Positions 19,658 through 29,475 of a stretch of DNA of 64,000 bases are shown piece after piece (the first letter of the stretch is position 1; each line of letters opens with the position of its first letter). The notes beneath the pieces are model-generated. The model did no database searches. It worked only from the letters and a program-made list of their open reading frames with translations, and was not told where the DNA came from. Location: the NCBI GenBank assembly GCA_038503065.1, contig JBCAMK010000021.1, positions 558,001 to 622,000 on the forward strand, read 5' to 3'. Source of the DNA: Paragyromitra xinjiangensis. Its lineage: Eukaryota; Ascomycota; Pezizomycetes; Pezizales; Discinaceae. Made by a program: the position numbers and the translations under genes.

Positions 19658-22600
19658 CTACCAATTCATTCGCTTCCTCCGTCGCTTCTTCTTCCCTTCC
19701 GACGACAAGGAAAGTTTCCGCTTAGCAGGAGACTGCGTCGACGCAGGCTCTGCTAACTCGCGAGTCTCTGGAGGAGGCATATCCTCATTAGCAGCAGGCG
19801 GGGCAACGTCAGCAGCAGATGAATCCTTAGCAGCAACAGCAGCTGCGGCAGCGACATCAACAGGCGGATCCTCCAATTCCTTCCCCGAATCCTCCAATTC
19901 GGGCTCTATTTCCTTCTCCACCTCCACTTCCGACTCCTTCCTAATAGGAGAGCCTAATTCCACCTCCGAATCCTCCACCTCCGACTCCACATCCGAACCA
20001 AATCCTGCCAGCGAATAGCCTCCACGCAGCAACGACTCCTTGCCTTCCTTGGTAATTCGCATTGGAGGCTCCCAAGTGCCCGTATCTCTGGCGTGGAAAT
20101 AGGAATTCGGGCCGAAATCTCGCCTCTCCGCCCACTCCTGGACCTTATACCCCTCCCACATAGCCTCCATCAACTTCCTCCGCACCTTTCTCACCAATTT
20201 CCACGCCTTCCGCTCATCTGCCCCCAGCAAGATCTCCAACTCCCAACGCACACGAGCAGACTCCCAATCCACCATTCCCAGCAGCGCATCTCCGATTCCC
20301 CACACACCTCGGACCTCTGGCGTACTCGCAAAGCGTGCTTTAGGGCGGCTATGGGCGTTAATTTGCCCAGTAGGATTCCGTGGCAGCACGGTCAGCGAAC
20401 GGTGCGCTTCAGCGATATCGGCGCGTGAGCCCATCTCCAGGAATTCCATGGCTTCTCCGTCTCCCTGGATGGCTGTGGGCCAATTATTCACCGTTCTCCG
20501 CTGCAGAATTGCCTTATCTTTGGCGCCGGCAGTTGCTCCGTGAATTAGGTGCGGCAACGAGATTCGAAGGTCTCCAGGTGCGCAAACCACGTTCGTTTCC
20601 TTGCCAAATGACGCCTCATCCTCTTGCAAATACGTCTTAGTGGTCCAGAAAGAATTCCCATCCTTGGCATCTCCGCGCGCCTCCACACGAGCCCACCAAT
20701 CCGCGAGGTGATTCTGGAAGCCCTCAACGACCGCAGTACAGCCTTCCGGAATCTCCTGATCCAGCGAGAGCGAGGTTTGGATGTGATTCACTCCTACGCC
20801 CGTATCTAACGCCTTCCGAGGATTCAGATCTATATGGCGGAATTGCGTATAATCTCCAGGCAGCGAATACTTAGCGTAGTGAGGAAAGGCTAACATTCGA
20901 TAGGCGCGGTCCGACCTCGCAGCCAACACCAAAACGTAATACACGGGATCTTGCCTAATTGCCTGCTGTAATACGGAATGATAGCAATTCCGCAGCCAGC
21001 CCGTTGAATCACTCCGTTGATGGTGGAGATATAGGTCGAATTCCTCCGAGATCTTAGCCCAAAGCTCCGTTTCCTCCGTCAACCACCTAAACGCCGGAAC
21101 CACGCAATTGCCTTTCTCCAGAAACGCATCCCAAGCCTCCTGACTGCCAAAGCGCGCAAAGATTTCTCCTCTATCAAACTGCGGAAGTTCCCACGGAATT
21201 GGCTTCCACAGCAAAGATCCCAAATCGTCCGCCTCCACTCTAGCCCTCGCTCCTTTCCTAAACCAGCCATAAGTCGCTGCGGCAGCGTGAAGATTCCCTA
21301 TTGAATCCCACTGCCTGTGGATGTGCTGCAGGCGCAGCGTCATCTCCGCGCGGTTCAGGCGCTTGACATACAGGCCAACGTACGATGCCAGCCGCTGTAA
21401 GTGCTCCCAGCACAGATTATCAAGCCCTGCCTCCACGCCATCCAGCAGATATTTCCCTTGCGAGGCAAGCGGTACCACCTCTGCACTTCGATATTTGCGC
21501 AGATTAGATACCCATGCCTTGGAGAGATATTCTCCACAGCCACACGCTTCGGACTTATGGATTTCCTCCTCTTCCGCCTCTTCTTCCTCCACTTCCTTCC
21601 CTTTCCCTTTCCCTTTCTCTTGTTGGCGCTGTGCTTGCGCCTCCACGGCCCTACCAGCCACCTCATCCTCCTCTACCACAACACCAGGCACCTCCGTACT
21701 CCGCGACTGAGGAGTCAGCGTCGACGCAGAGTCCTGCTCTTCCGCCCCACTTTCCTCTTCCTCCACCACCTTCTCCAGCGACTTCCCCTTCCCTTTCTTA
21801 GCAGCCTTCGGCTTAGTCTGCTTCGGCCTAACCTCCACAGGCCACGCCAACACCAAATCCTCATCCCGAACCTCCTCTTTCGTCTCCTTCCCCTCTCCTG
21901 CCTTCGTCAACCATTCCTTGGCATATGCTACATCTTTAGGCATAAATACCAAGGCTTTCTGTTGGCCGGAGGTTCGATCTTGCAGACGCATTCGATAACC
22001 TGCATCCAGCGCCTTCCAGGCTTGGCTCATTGACCACCCATCTCTAGCAATTGCTGCTAATTGACGTAGGAAATGCTCTGAGAATTGGCGCAAGCGGTAC
22101 TCCTGTGGATCGAACTCCTCCTCCCATTGGTCGCCCCACTTCTCACAGATCAACTTCCTCGCCCTCTCCTTCCTGCCATCTGTGGCTCTATAACGCTCCT
22201 GCGCCGGCGCAATCACATTATCATAATCCATCATGGCTCTAAACGCCTCTTCTCCACCAAACTGATCCCATAGCCCCTCTTTCTCCACATAATCGGCCCA
22301 AATCCGTGAGATTCCCTCATCTGAAACCTCCCGCGCCTCTGCAAATACCTCCAGGGCATCCTTAGCAACAGCGGCATGAGATACGGGATCTTTGTGCGCT
22401 GCCATGGTCTTCTCGATTAGACTGCGCAGGCCATGTTTGGCGCGCTGCTGCAGTACGCTTTCTCTCGTGATTTCGACGATTTCGTTGGTGCCCGTATGGC
22501 CTGAAGTCTTCGGCGCTCTGTGTACCATTTTCTTGACTGTATTCGGCGACAACGACTCTGATCTGCTGCTGCTGCCTCTCGTTTTTCTGCCCTCTGGAGT

Positions 22601-22672
22601 GCTGGGGCCAGCCGAGTCATTTATGGGAGTGAACATGGCGCGCTGCTGTTTCATGTTGACGTAGTAAAGCAA
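19658..22672 (-). CDS. Accessory ORF of the LTR element, candidate 2OG-Fe(II) dioxygenase
   Basis: This 1,004-codon ORF sits where env-like genes lie in other LTR elements, and I do not recognise it as a named family. Visible parts are a charged N-terminal half with long Lys/Glu tracts (about 265-380), a central globular region (about 380-880), an acidic tail and a C-terminal basic cluster KKKRRRKR that could be a nuclear signal. In the central region FRHIDLN gives an HxD pair (His613, Asp615). PGDLRISLPHLIHGAT (His708, His711) is followed by Arg725-Arg726. HxD, a second His about 95 residues on and Arg about 14 further is the order of iron and 2-oxoglutarate ligands in the double-stranded beta-helix dioxygenases. 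The start may instead be Met7. No stop or frameshift is seen. The function is an inference from motifs only. Confidence 0.6.
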   Translation of the reverse strand: MLYYVNMKQQRAMFTPINDSAGPSTPEGRKTRGSSSRSESLSPNTVKKMVHRAPKTSGHTGTNEIVEITRESVLQQRAKHGLRSLIEKTMAAHKDPVSHAAVAKDALEVFAEAREVSDEGISRIWADYVEKEGLWDQFGGEEAFRAMMDYDNVIAPAQERYRATDGRKERARKLICEKWGDQWEEEFDPQEYRLRQFSEHFLRQLAAIARDGWSMSQAWKALDAGYRMRLQDRTSGQQKALVFMPKDVAYAKEWLTKAGEGKETKEEVRDEDLVLAWPVEVRPKQTKPKAAKKGKGKSLEKVVEEEESGAEEQDSASTLTPQSRSTEVPGVVVEEDEVAGRAVEAQAQRQQEKGKGKGKEVEEEEAEEEEIHKSEACGCGEYLSKAWVSNLRKYRSAEVVPLASQGKYLLDGVEAGLDNLCWEHLQRLASYVGLYVKRLNRAEMTLRLQHIHRQWDSIGNLHAAAATYGWFRKGARARVEADDLGSLLWKPIPWELPQFDRGEIFARFGSQEAWDAFLEKGNCVVPAFRWLTEETELWAKISEEFDLYLHHQRSDSTGWLRNCYHSVLQQAIRQDPVYYVLVLAARSDRAYRMLAFPHYAKYSLPGDYTQFRHIDLNPRKALDTGVGVNHIQTSLSLDQEIPEGCTAVVEGFQNHLADWWARVEARGDAKDGNSFWTTKTYLQEDEASFGKETNVVCAPGDLRISLPHLIHGATAGAKDKAILQRRTVNNWPTAIQGDGEAMEFLEMGSRADIAEAHRSLTVLPRNPTGQINAHSRPKARFASTPEVRGVWGIGDALLGMVDWESARVRWELEILLGADERKAWKLVRKVRRKLMEAMWEGYKVQEWAERRDFGPNSYFHARDTGTWEPPMRITKEGKESLLRGGYSLAGFGSDVESEVEDSEVELGSPIRKESEVEVEKEIEPELEDSGKELEDPPVDVAAAAAVAAKDSSAADVAPPAANEDMPPPETRELAEPASTQSPAKRKLSLSSEGKKKRRRKRMNW

Positions 22673-23346
22673 ACAAAGAAATGGCGCCCAACTTGAAAGC
22701 GCTGATATGGGTATAAGCTTTGGTGGCAGGCAGGCAACTTGATATCGAGGGTCAACTTGAAGGAGTCAAACTGATTGCAGAGATTTCGACGAGATCCTTC
22801 CTTAGGCGAGAGATGTAAGGGATTAGTCCTAGGAAGCAGGTTTGCTTCCCCCTCCCCTCCTAATAAAGAAGAGGTCATGGCGTTTCTGATACCTCTGCGT
22901 CATAGCCCTAAGCCCTATTCCGCCGGCGATTCCCGCAGAGCCCCAACCTTAATTCAACTTCGACCACCGCCAAACATAGGAAAATACACTAAATCCGCCA
23001 AATACAGGTACAAAAATAGGAAAAATACAGCTAATAGAAACATAGAACTCCGAAGGAATTAAACAGGAATTGACTGAGGAATATACGAAGGAATAGACGA
23101 CTAGTTATGAAGGAAATACAGGCAAATAGATACGAATCAACTGACGAAGGAATATACGAAGGAATAGACGAAGGAAATACAGGTAAATAGAAACGAATCA
23201 ACTGACGAAGGAATATACGAAGGAATAGACGAAGGAAATACAGGTAAATAGAAACGGAAGAAACGACGAGTTGACGAGGGAAACGACGAATAAGAGCCAA
23301 AGAAACGGTACAAAGGAAACTCGTAAGGGCCCCCCCTTTAGTGGTA
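22673..23346. other. Spacer between the two LTR-element ORFs
   Basis: This non-coding stretch lies between the gag/integrase ORF and the accessory ORF. Apart from the 61-bp tandem repeats listed separately I see no coding frame in it. It could hold the promoter or splice signals needed to express the second ORF. Confidence 0.6.
23071..23262. repeat. 61-bp tandem repeat, about three copies
   Basis: Units begin with gaaggaatatacgaagg at 23146 and 23207. A diverged earlier copy starts near 23079 and later parts are incomplete. The plus strand is A-rich with regular gaagga steps. Confidence 0.8.
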
Positions 23347-26052
23347 TTAAGGCAACTGCATGTAGAAGCCCCAGTCTTTCTTAGGCTTCACACGCTTACC
23401 ACCAACCACAGAAACATCTTCCTCCATTTCCACATCTTCAGCCTCCTCTGGCATTTCCCATGTCGACGCGGACACCTCCGCGTCCTCCTCTCCTAACTCT
23501 TCAGCGGATTCCTCTGCGAGATCTTCTGCGATTTCCTCTGCGATTTCTCCTGCGCGTTGAAAGAAGCGTTTAACACGGTCTGGAGGCGTAGTACCGCCTA
23601 AAAGCGTGCCATCGAGCTCCTCCAAAACCACAGTGCCTACAGGAGATATTTCCCGGATTCGAAAGGGTCCACGCCACCTATTCGCCAGTTTATCACTCCA
23701 TTGCTTTTCCAGCTTCGTATTATGGAGAAGTACGAGATCACCAACGCTTAAGGTCTGCGAATTAGGCCGTTTTCTCCTATGGGAGTCGAAATACCGCTTA
23801 TTCTCCGACCTGCTTTCTTTTAGGCGAATCGCTGCTTCCTCAGTATCCTCATCTCGCATCTCCAATTGCCTGGCCCGAGCTGCCAATAAATCCGCCCTAG
23901 AGTGGATATCCTGCCACTCAATACTGCCCCACGAACTCAAGGTTATTTCCACTGGAAGCACACACTGCCAACCAAAAACGAGCTCAAAAGGCGCCTTTCC
24001 TGTGGATCTTCTGACCGTAATTCGATCAGCCCAAAGGACGGAGTGGAGATGATTAGGCCAATCCTTCGGCTGTTTGGAGATCTTCTGCAAAGCATCCACT
24101 ATTTGCTGATGCCCACGCTCGACCAGCCCATTTGCCTGCGGATGATATGCAGAAACGACCTTTCTATTGATATTATACCGATTGCACAGGCGCTCCGTAA
24201 ATGCCTTATTCTCTGGCCCTCCATCCACCACAATCTTCCTAGGGCATCCGAATCGTGAAATCACCTCCTGGAATAGGAAATCCGCCACCTTCTCCGAGCT
24301 CCCTCTAGTCAAAGCACGTCCTTCCGCCCATCCTGAGAAATCATCTCTAGGGGCTCTTCGTGGCGCAACGGGCTTCTTTTCCGGCTTCTTCGTAGGCTTA
24401 TCTTCCTGCATCTCCACTTCCACAGTTTCTACTGGAGGGTATGCTCTAGGCCTGGGTGCCCGAGCATTTGGCAACCCTTCCTGCCTCTCAATTCTTTTCC
24501 TCAGATCTTCCACCTTCTCCTTCTTCACTGGCGCCCTGCGCTTCTCCACACGCGCAGGTTTGACTGCAGAAACGTACCAATTCGCCTCTTCCTCTGATTC
24601 CGAATCCGAATCCAATTCCGACTCCAACTCTTCCTCCACAACCTCCTCCTCGCTGCTTTCTTCATCTAATTCCCCTAAACGCGCCATTCTGACTTCGAAG
24701 CTCGGACTGCGGCTAGGACTGGGCGCAGCCTTAATTCGCCTCACGCCTGGCTGTTGCGGCGGCTGCGGAGGTTGCTGCTGCTCTCGGGCTTCCACTTGCT
24801 GCAGCATATTCCTTCCCGTACTTCTCTCCCATGGCTCAACCACCTCTCCTCCGGACCCTTCTCCTCCCCAGTGAATCCTCCCGCCTACAGCCCTGTGCAC
24901 TAATCCAGCGCGTTCTTTGGCCATCAAAGCAGGGCATTGATTCTTCAAATGCGCAGGATCTGCACAGAAGATGCAACGTCTTGCCGGAGCGTACTGAAGA
25001 TTTGACGCATACTGAGGATTCGGAGCGTACTGCTGAGCCGGCTGCGAATTCCGAAGCGGAATTGCATTTGCTCCCGAAGCAGGTCCTGGCGCGTTATAGG
25101 CTTGCGGCGGAGGTGCTCTGGCGCCGACGTTGGCTCTGCTAAAACTCTCCATAAATTGCGCCTGTTGGCGTAAAACCATGGCTTCCATACGCTTCGAAAT
25201 GTCGTCGATTGCGCTCGTGACATCTATATTGTGGGCCTGGCGTTGAATTGGCTGCACAACTTGCGCAGTCTGCTGCGGCTGCGGCTGCGGCTGCGAGCCT
25301 CCGAAACTGGCTGATACTGAAGGCTTCGGCTTCGTTTCCTGCGCTAAAAGCTGATCAATAAGTGCTTCTGAAGAAAACTCACCTTTCTTCATCAATTCTT
25401 CTGTGCGAAGTGTGCCTAAGCAGTAATCCTGAGCTTCTTTCTTAATTAGGGCATATTTGCCTTGGAAGGAGCTGGGCAAGTTGACGTCCAATTTGAACTT
25501 GATTATCAGCTTCCTGGCGAGGTCTAATTGCAGCCCTCCCAGAAACAGCTGAATCTCTTGATACTCCGAAAGCATGCCTGTGGCCTTTAGACTGGTGGAA
25601 ACTGCCGTAAAGGTGCGCACAAAAGGGCGTATATCACCTGTTTTCTTCTTCTGCGCATTAGTCAGCTCTTCCAGAAACCTTACCGTATACATCTGCTGCT
25701 TCGTATCCTGCGCTCTATACTCCTCCAAAATCTCCCTGCGCAACGCCTGCCAGTCTCCATCTGCATATCCTTGCAAATAACGAATCGTGGCGCCAATAGA
25801 GCTGACACAATAGAGAGGGAGCTTCTTCACAGCCGCCTTCTCCGACTCTCCGAATTCTTCATATAGAAGCTCATAATGCTCTAGGAAATCCGTGGCATCG
25901 TTTCCATCGAAATGCGGGGCGCCGTGGGTTCCAGGAAAGGGCATATGCGTCAACTGCTTCCGAAGACCTTCGATAAGCAAATCTGCAGAGCCGGCAGTAA
26001 GTGGCGTGCCTGCTGTTGGCGTGGAATTGACTGTGGACCGTGGAGTCGACAT
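23347..26052 (-). CDS. Gag fused in frame to a truncated integrase
   Basis: The frame is open far upstream into the LTR, but Met at 26052 (MSTPRSTVNS) is the likely start, giving 901 residues. The N-terminal half is Ty3-type gag (PHFDGNDATDFLEHYE, capsid-like), with one zinc knuckle CIFCADPAHLKNQC near residue 355. An acidic linker leads directly into integrase core sequence at DDFSGWAEGRAL (about residue 565), then VVDGGPEN and NGLVERGH, the second Asp and the Glu of the catalytic triad. The segment that should hold the first Asp and the HHCC finger is missing, along with protease, RT and RNase H. A chromodomain is not evident. The fused product probably packages RNA but cannot integrate alone. 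Confidence 0.82.
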   Translation of the reverse strand: MSTPRSTVNSTPTAGTPLTAGSADLLIEGLRKQLTHMPFPGTHGAPHFDGNDATDFLEHYELLYEEFGESEKAAVKKLPLYCVSSIGATIRYLQGYADGDWQALRREILEEYRAQDTKQQMYTVRFLEELTNAQKKKTGDIRPFVRTFTAVSTSLKATGMLSEYQEIQLFLGGLQLDLARKLIIKFKLDVNLPSSFQGKYALIKKEAQDYCLGTLRTEELMKKGEFSSEALIDQLLAQETKPKPSVSASFGGSQPQPQPQQTAQVVQPIQRQAHNIDVTSAIDDISKRMEAMVLRQQAQFMESFSRANVGARAPPPQAYNAPGPASGANAIPLRNSQPAQQYAPNPQYASNLQYAPARRCIFCADPAHLKNQCPALMAKERAGLVHRAVGGRIHWGGEGSGGEVVEPWERSTGRNMLQQVEAREQQQPPQPPQQPGVRRIKAAPSPSRSPSFEVRMARLGELDEESSEEEVVEEELESELDSDSESEEEANWYVSAVKPARVEKRRAPVKKEKVEDLRKRIERQEGLPNARAPRPRAYPPVETVEVEMQEDKPTKKPEKKPVAPRRAPRDDFSGWAEGRALTRGSSEKVADFLFQEVISRFGCPRKIVVDGGPENKAFTERLCNRYNINRKVVSAYHPQANGLVERGHQQIVDALQKISKQPKDWPNHLHSVLWADRITVRRSTGKAPFELVFGWQCVLPVEITLSSWGSIEWQDIHSRADLLAARARQLEMRDEDTEEAAIRLKESRSENKRYFDSHRRKRPNSQTLSVGDLVLLHNTKLEKQWSDKLANRWRGPFRIREISPVGTVVLEELDGTLLGGTTPPDRVKRFFQRAGEIAEEIAEDLAEESAEELGEEDAEVSASTWEMPEEAEDVEMEEDVSVVGGKRVKPKKDWGFYMQLP

Positions 26053-26585
26053 GCTTATTGCGATTGATAGGGCGAATACAGTTAATACTGTGAGTGCTGC
26101 GAATTCTGCTGTGAATCGTACGAAGTCTGATTCTTTCTGCTCTTTTCGCGGGGCATTGGGGGGGTATACGTCTCCCGTGGCGTCTGCTGACTTCTTGCGA
26201 ATTCGGCAGCTGAATCTCCGAGATCCCGTATTAAATGTACAGCCTAGCCCTTCCTCAGAAGACTTCCCTGCCACAAATTTTTCTTTGCGCAGTCCGTCGC
26301 TCTTAGCAAGCCGACCTCTGCCGCAATAGGCACAGTCTAATCCGCTGCGGAATTTCTCTGCCGCCTCAATTGCTCTATATCCCGTAACTTCGCAGCCTAT
26401 TCCGCACAGGGAATTCTCTGCCGAAGAAAACTCTTCTAGTGTCCTATAGCGTCTCCACAGTCTATTCCGCCGTGGGAATTCTCTGCCGAATAGCCTCTCT
26501 AAATCCCGTGCCTTCCGTGTGTGCGTGTTTGTGCGATTCGCTGCGTGACTGCTTCTCTTCGTGCCTAGGCCTAGCGTATCAATCT

Positions 26586-26603
26586 CTCTGGTCGAAGGGA
26601 CCA
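26586..26603 (-). other. Primer-binding site of the LTR element
   Basis: One base inside the 5' LTR, the sense strand reads TGGTCCCTTCGACCAG. It starts with TGG, complementary to the CCA end of a tRNA, as in many Ty3-type elements. The priming tRNA was not identified. Confidence 0.6.
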
Positions 26604-26604
26604 T

Positions 26605-26987
26605 TGTGGGCGAGTGCGTAGGAGACTCTGCCAGTTTGACGCAGAGATCTGATATTCGCTGCCTTCGCGCTGTGAAGAAGAGGCTGCGTCGACGCGGACT
26701 TCGATGTCCTATAGCGAGGCACATATATGCGGATTATTAGGCGTGGAATCGAGCGAATAGGAAGGATATATTCGATACGAATTAGGCAAGGCAAGAGCCC
26801 GCCGCAAAGGAATACGATACAAAATAGATAGATAGGAAAGAATAGAGTAGTGAATAGGATAAGAATCGACAGGCAATGTTGAACAGTAATAGAAATCCTC
26901 CGCTGTCAATACCCCTAACCCTTATACACGTGACCGCGCACGTGACTTATCCATCGCTTCCTTTCACCTCCCGCGCGCCCCACCACA
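26605..26987 (-). repeat. LTR (5' LTR in element orientation)
   Basis: This is the second copy of the 383-bp terminal repeat, followed by CCGC at 26988-26991. It should hold the element promoter, though I see no certain TATA box. Confidence 0.93.
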
Positions 26988-26991
26988 CCGC

Positions 26992-29242
26992 CCTCCACTA
27001 TGGTGCCTTTCCTGATATATGGAAACAAGCAATCGTCACACCAATACCCAAACCAGGCAAAGATGACTACGCCAAACCCAATGCCTATCGGCCCATCTCA
27101 CTGCTATCATGCCTTGGCAAGCTACTAGAACGCATCATCACTAGACAATTAGAACTTGCTGCAATCAATTCAGGCGCAATCAACCATCAGCACACAGGTG
27201 GACGTACAGGAATCTCAGCAATAGATGCCCTGCAACAAATCATCACACCCTCTCAATCCTGGCTCGACACCCCTGCCACAACAGGACACCAGAAACAACT
27301 TCGACCTTCCATTCTCACCACAGACATCGAAGGAGCATTCAACTGCGTTATCCATCAACAAATGATTGCCATCCTTCTTCACTTCAAATTCCCCACATAC
27401 CTCATACAATGGTACCGAACTTTCACTACCAACCGAACCATAGCTTTTAGATTCAACAACACCACAAGTCCAACAACACCCTTCAACAGTGGACTTCCAC
27501 AAGGATCCGCCGTTTCCTCCATTGCCTTCACCATATACAGCGCTGCCCTAGACACCGAACCTTCACCTTCCAACCTCACTTACTCCAATACTTACATTGA
27601 CGACAACGCCATGCTACAAGCGAGCTTTTCACAAAAATTCGCCACCATGACACTACAACAACGCCTAAATTCTAAAATCCTAAGAGGATCATATCTCAAC
27701 ATCCTCTTCTCCCCGCCAAAAACAGAACTCATGCACCTGCGACTTAGCTCCAGAGCAAAAGATCCCACACCTACCCCCATCACACTCTATAATCAAAGCA
27801 TCCTACCTTCTGATCAAAACCACATGCTTGGCCTCATAATCGATCGAAGATTAACCTTTCACCAACACACTCATCACATCGTTGCTTCCCTTCTCAAAAC
27901 CAAAGGAATCATCTATCCTCTTCTCAAATCCATACATCTCACCCCCGCCACGATACATCACATACTACACATAGTTCACATTCCCAAAATGCTATGGGGC
28001 TCCCCTATATGGTGGACGGGCGCCCCCACCATCATAGACAACATTCAACCAGCATATCACAGCCTTGCTCGCCTCATCACTGGCCTCCCCAGAAACACCA
28101 AAATTCCCCAGCTACTACGTGAAGCCTCCTTACCACCACTCAACTTACTCCTGGACTATCACACACAAAAATATGGCATCCGCATTCTAAAAAACAATGC
28201 ACATAATCCAGCCTTCCTCCCATTACTAAAACTCCTTCCACAAAAAATAAATTATAAAGGCACAGGGCTCAAAAGAATAGCCTCTTTACTTCAACCCCTC
28301 ATCAACAATCAACCCCTCGAAAGACTTGATTTTCCCTTCCAACCACATTTCCTCACACCAAATTCCCTACGAATCTCCCAACTTTCTAAACAACAAACAG
28401 CCACACAACACATCAGCTGGACAGGCACCCTCACAAACGCCTGGCTTTTATACACTGATGGCTCCCTCAGCGAAAACGGACACACATCTTCTGGAGTCTA
28501 CATCGCCCACATACGCTACGGCATCACCACCCAAACCTACACACATTCTTGCGCTCTCGGACATCACGCCGAAAATGAAGATGCTGAAATCCACGCCATG
28601 CAAGAAGCTCTATCCTTACTACTTCAACATATCATCTTCCCAACATCCATTTACCTATGCGTCGATAACCAAAACGCCCTCAAGTCACTTATAGGAGGAC
28701 CCACACATAACAAAGAATACTTATGGCACGCACTCAACGCATGCAATTCACTCCAGAACATAGGCTGCTCCATCAACGGAGTATGGACCCCTTCCCACAC
28801 ACAAATATTCGGTAACGAAAAAGCCGATCAATTAGCCACGATCGCCCACAACAAACCCCTCTGCCCATGGCATCGCCTCACTCTTGGACACCTTTCACTC
28901 CTACCCAAAAAACATTTACTCAAAACATGGGCTTCCAACACCACAGAGCCCACCGCATTCCACATTGCACAACACCTCACACCGCTTTCACGTAAACGTT
29001 TCTCCAAACTCGCGAAAATACGCAACCAAGTACACTTCATTGATCCCACCGGATTCACTGACCCCCTCACATGCGCATGCGGCGAACAGGATGGCTCCCA
29101 TCACCGCATCATGTCTTGCAAACTTAGAAATAAAGAACGACAAGATTTCTTTAAAGATTCGGAACCAAATTGGGATATTTTCTTTTCGCCTAAGTTAAAT
29201 TTTCTTGATTTCTTTTCTTATATTGATTCCATTGGATTATAA
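26992..29242 (+). CDS. LINE-3 ORF2, 3' part: RT and RNase H
   Basis: This part resumes at LHYGAFPDIWKQAIVTP immediately after the LTR element. It holds the RT motifs AYRPISLLSCLGKLLER, GLPQGSAVSS and the catalytic YIDDN, then RNase H with LYTDGS, AEIHAMQEA, VDNQNALKSL and WTPSHTQIFGNEKADQLA. A final Cys/His cluster reads CACGEQDGSHHRIMSC. It has no internal stop. The part now has no natural start codon, and methionines upstream lie in the LTR. It is very similar to LINE-1 ORF2 and supports a common family. Confidence 0.9.
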
Positions 29243-29416
29243 GTATGCGCAAATAGTAGGGAATGATTGATTTGTCTTTCTTCAGCTATCTTTCTTTTCT
29301 TGGGAAATTTTTATTATTATTTATTTTTCTTTTAGTTAGTTATTTTTAACGGGGAGGGTTTATTTTTGTAGTTGGCGGCGGATGAGGCGATATACTTTAG
29401 TATCAGGGCCGTAGAA
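29243..29416 (+). other. 3' UTR of LINE-3
   Basis: This non-coding, T-rich sequence lies between the ORF2 stop and the A-rich tail. Confidence 0.7.
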
Positions 29417-29442
29417 TTAAAAACACTAAAACACTAAAACAC

Positions 29443-29475
29443 GCTAGAGGCAGTAACGGCGTACCCGTTACACTC
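29443..29475. repeat. Unit B, copy 2, segment 4
   Basis: After the A-rich tail of LINE-3, gctagaggcagta (29443-29455) is repeated and unit B continues for about 20 bp, through the hairpin gtaacgg-cgtac-ccgttac. Similarity to copy 1 then stops. This marks the right edge of the repeat island. Confidence 0.8.

Larger units (their letters stand above)
19108..26987 (-). mobile_element. Non-autonomous Ty3/gypsy-type LTR element with a large accessory ORF
   Basis: This 7,880-bp element is nested in LINE-3 ORF2 and reads leftward. It has 383-bp terminal repeats with TG...CA ends and a 4-bp duplication CCGC (19104-19107 and 26988-26991). In sense order it contains an LTR, a primer-binding site, gag fused to part of an integrase, a spacer with 61-bp tandem repeats, a 1,004-codon ORF, a polypurine tract and an LTR. 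No protease, reverse transcriptase or RNase H is present, so it must have been mobilised in trans. The LTRs look identical where I compared them, which suggests recent insertion. Confidence 0.9.
15908..29442 (+). mobile_element. LINE-3: Tad1-like element (LINE-1 family) carrying a nested LTR element
   Basis: This rightward LINE is flanked by the 13-bp duplication gctagaggcagta (15895-15907 and 29443-29455). It is about 5.65 kb once the nested LTR element is removed. The 3' end has an A-rich tail with repeats of aacact at 29417-29442, unlike the TAAA tails of the other two. ORF1 is intact. ORF2 was intact until the LTR element landed at 19108. The 3' UTR is 29243-29416. Confidence 0.92.

Noticed and set aside
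19658..22672. Envelope-like gene of an LTR element
   Set aside because: There is no signal peptide, no transmembrane segment and no glycoprotein-like Cys pattern. The basic C-terminus suggests a nuclear protein.
23071..23262. CRISPR-like spaced repeats
   Set aside because: The 61-bp units are contiguous tandem copies without unique spacers, inside a eukaryotic LTR element.
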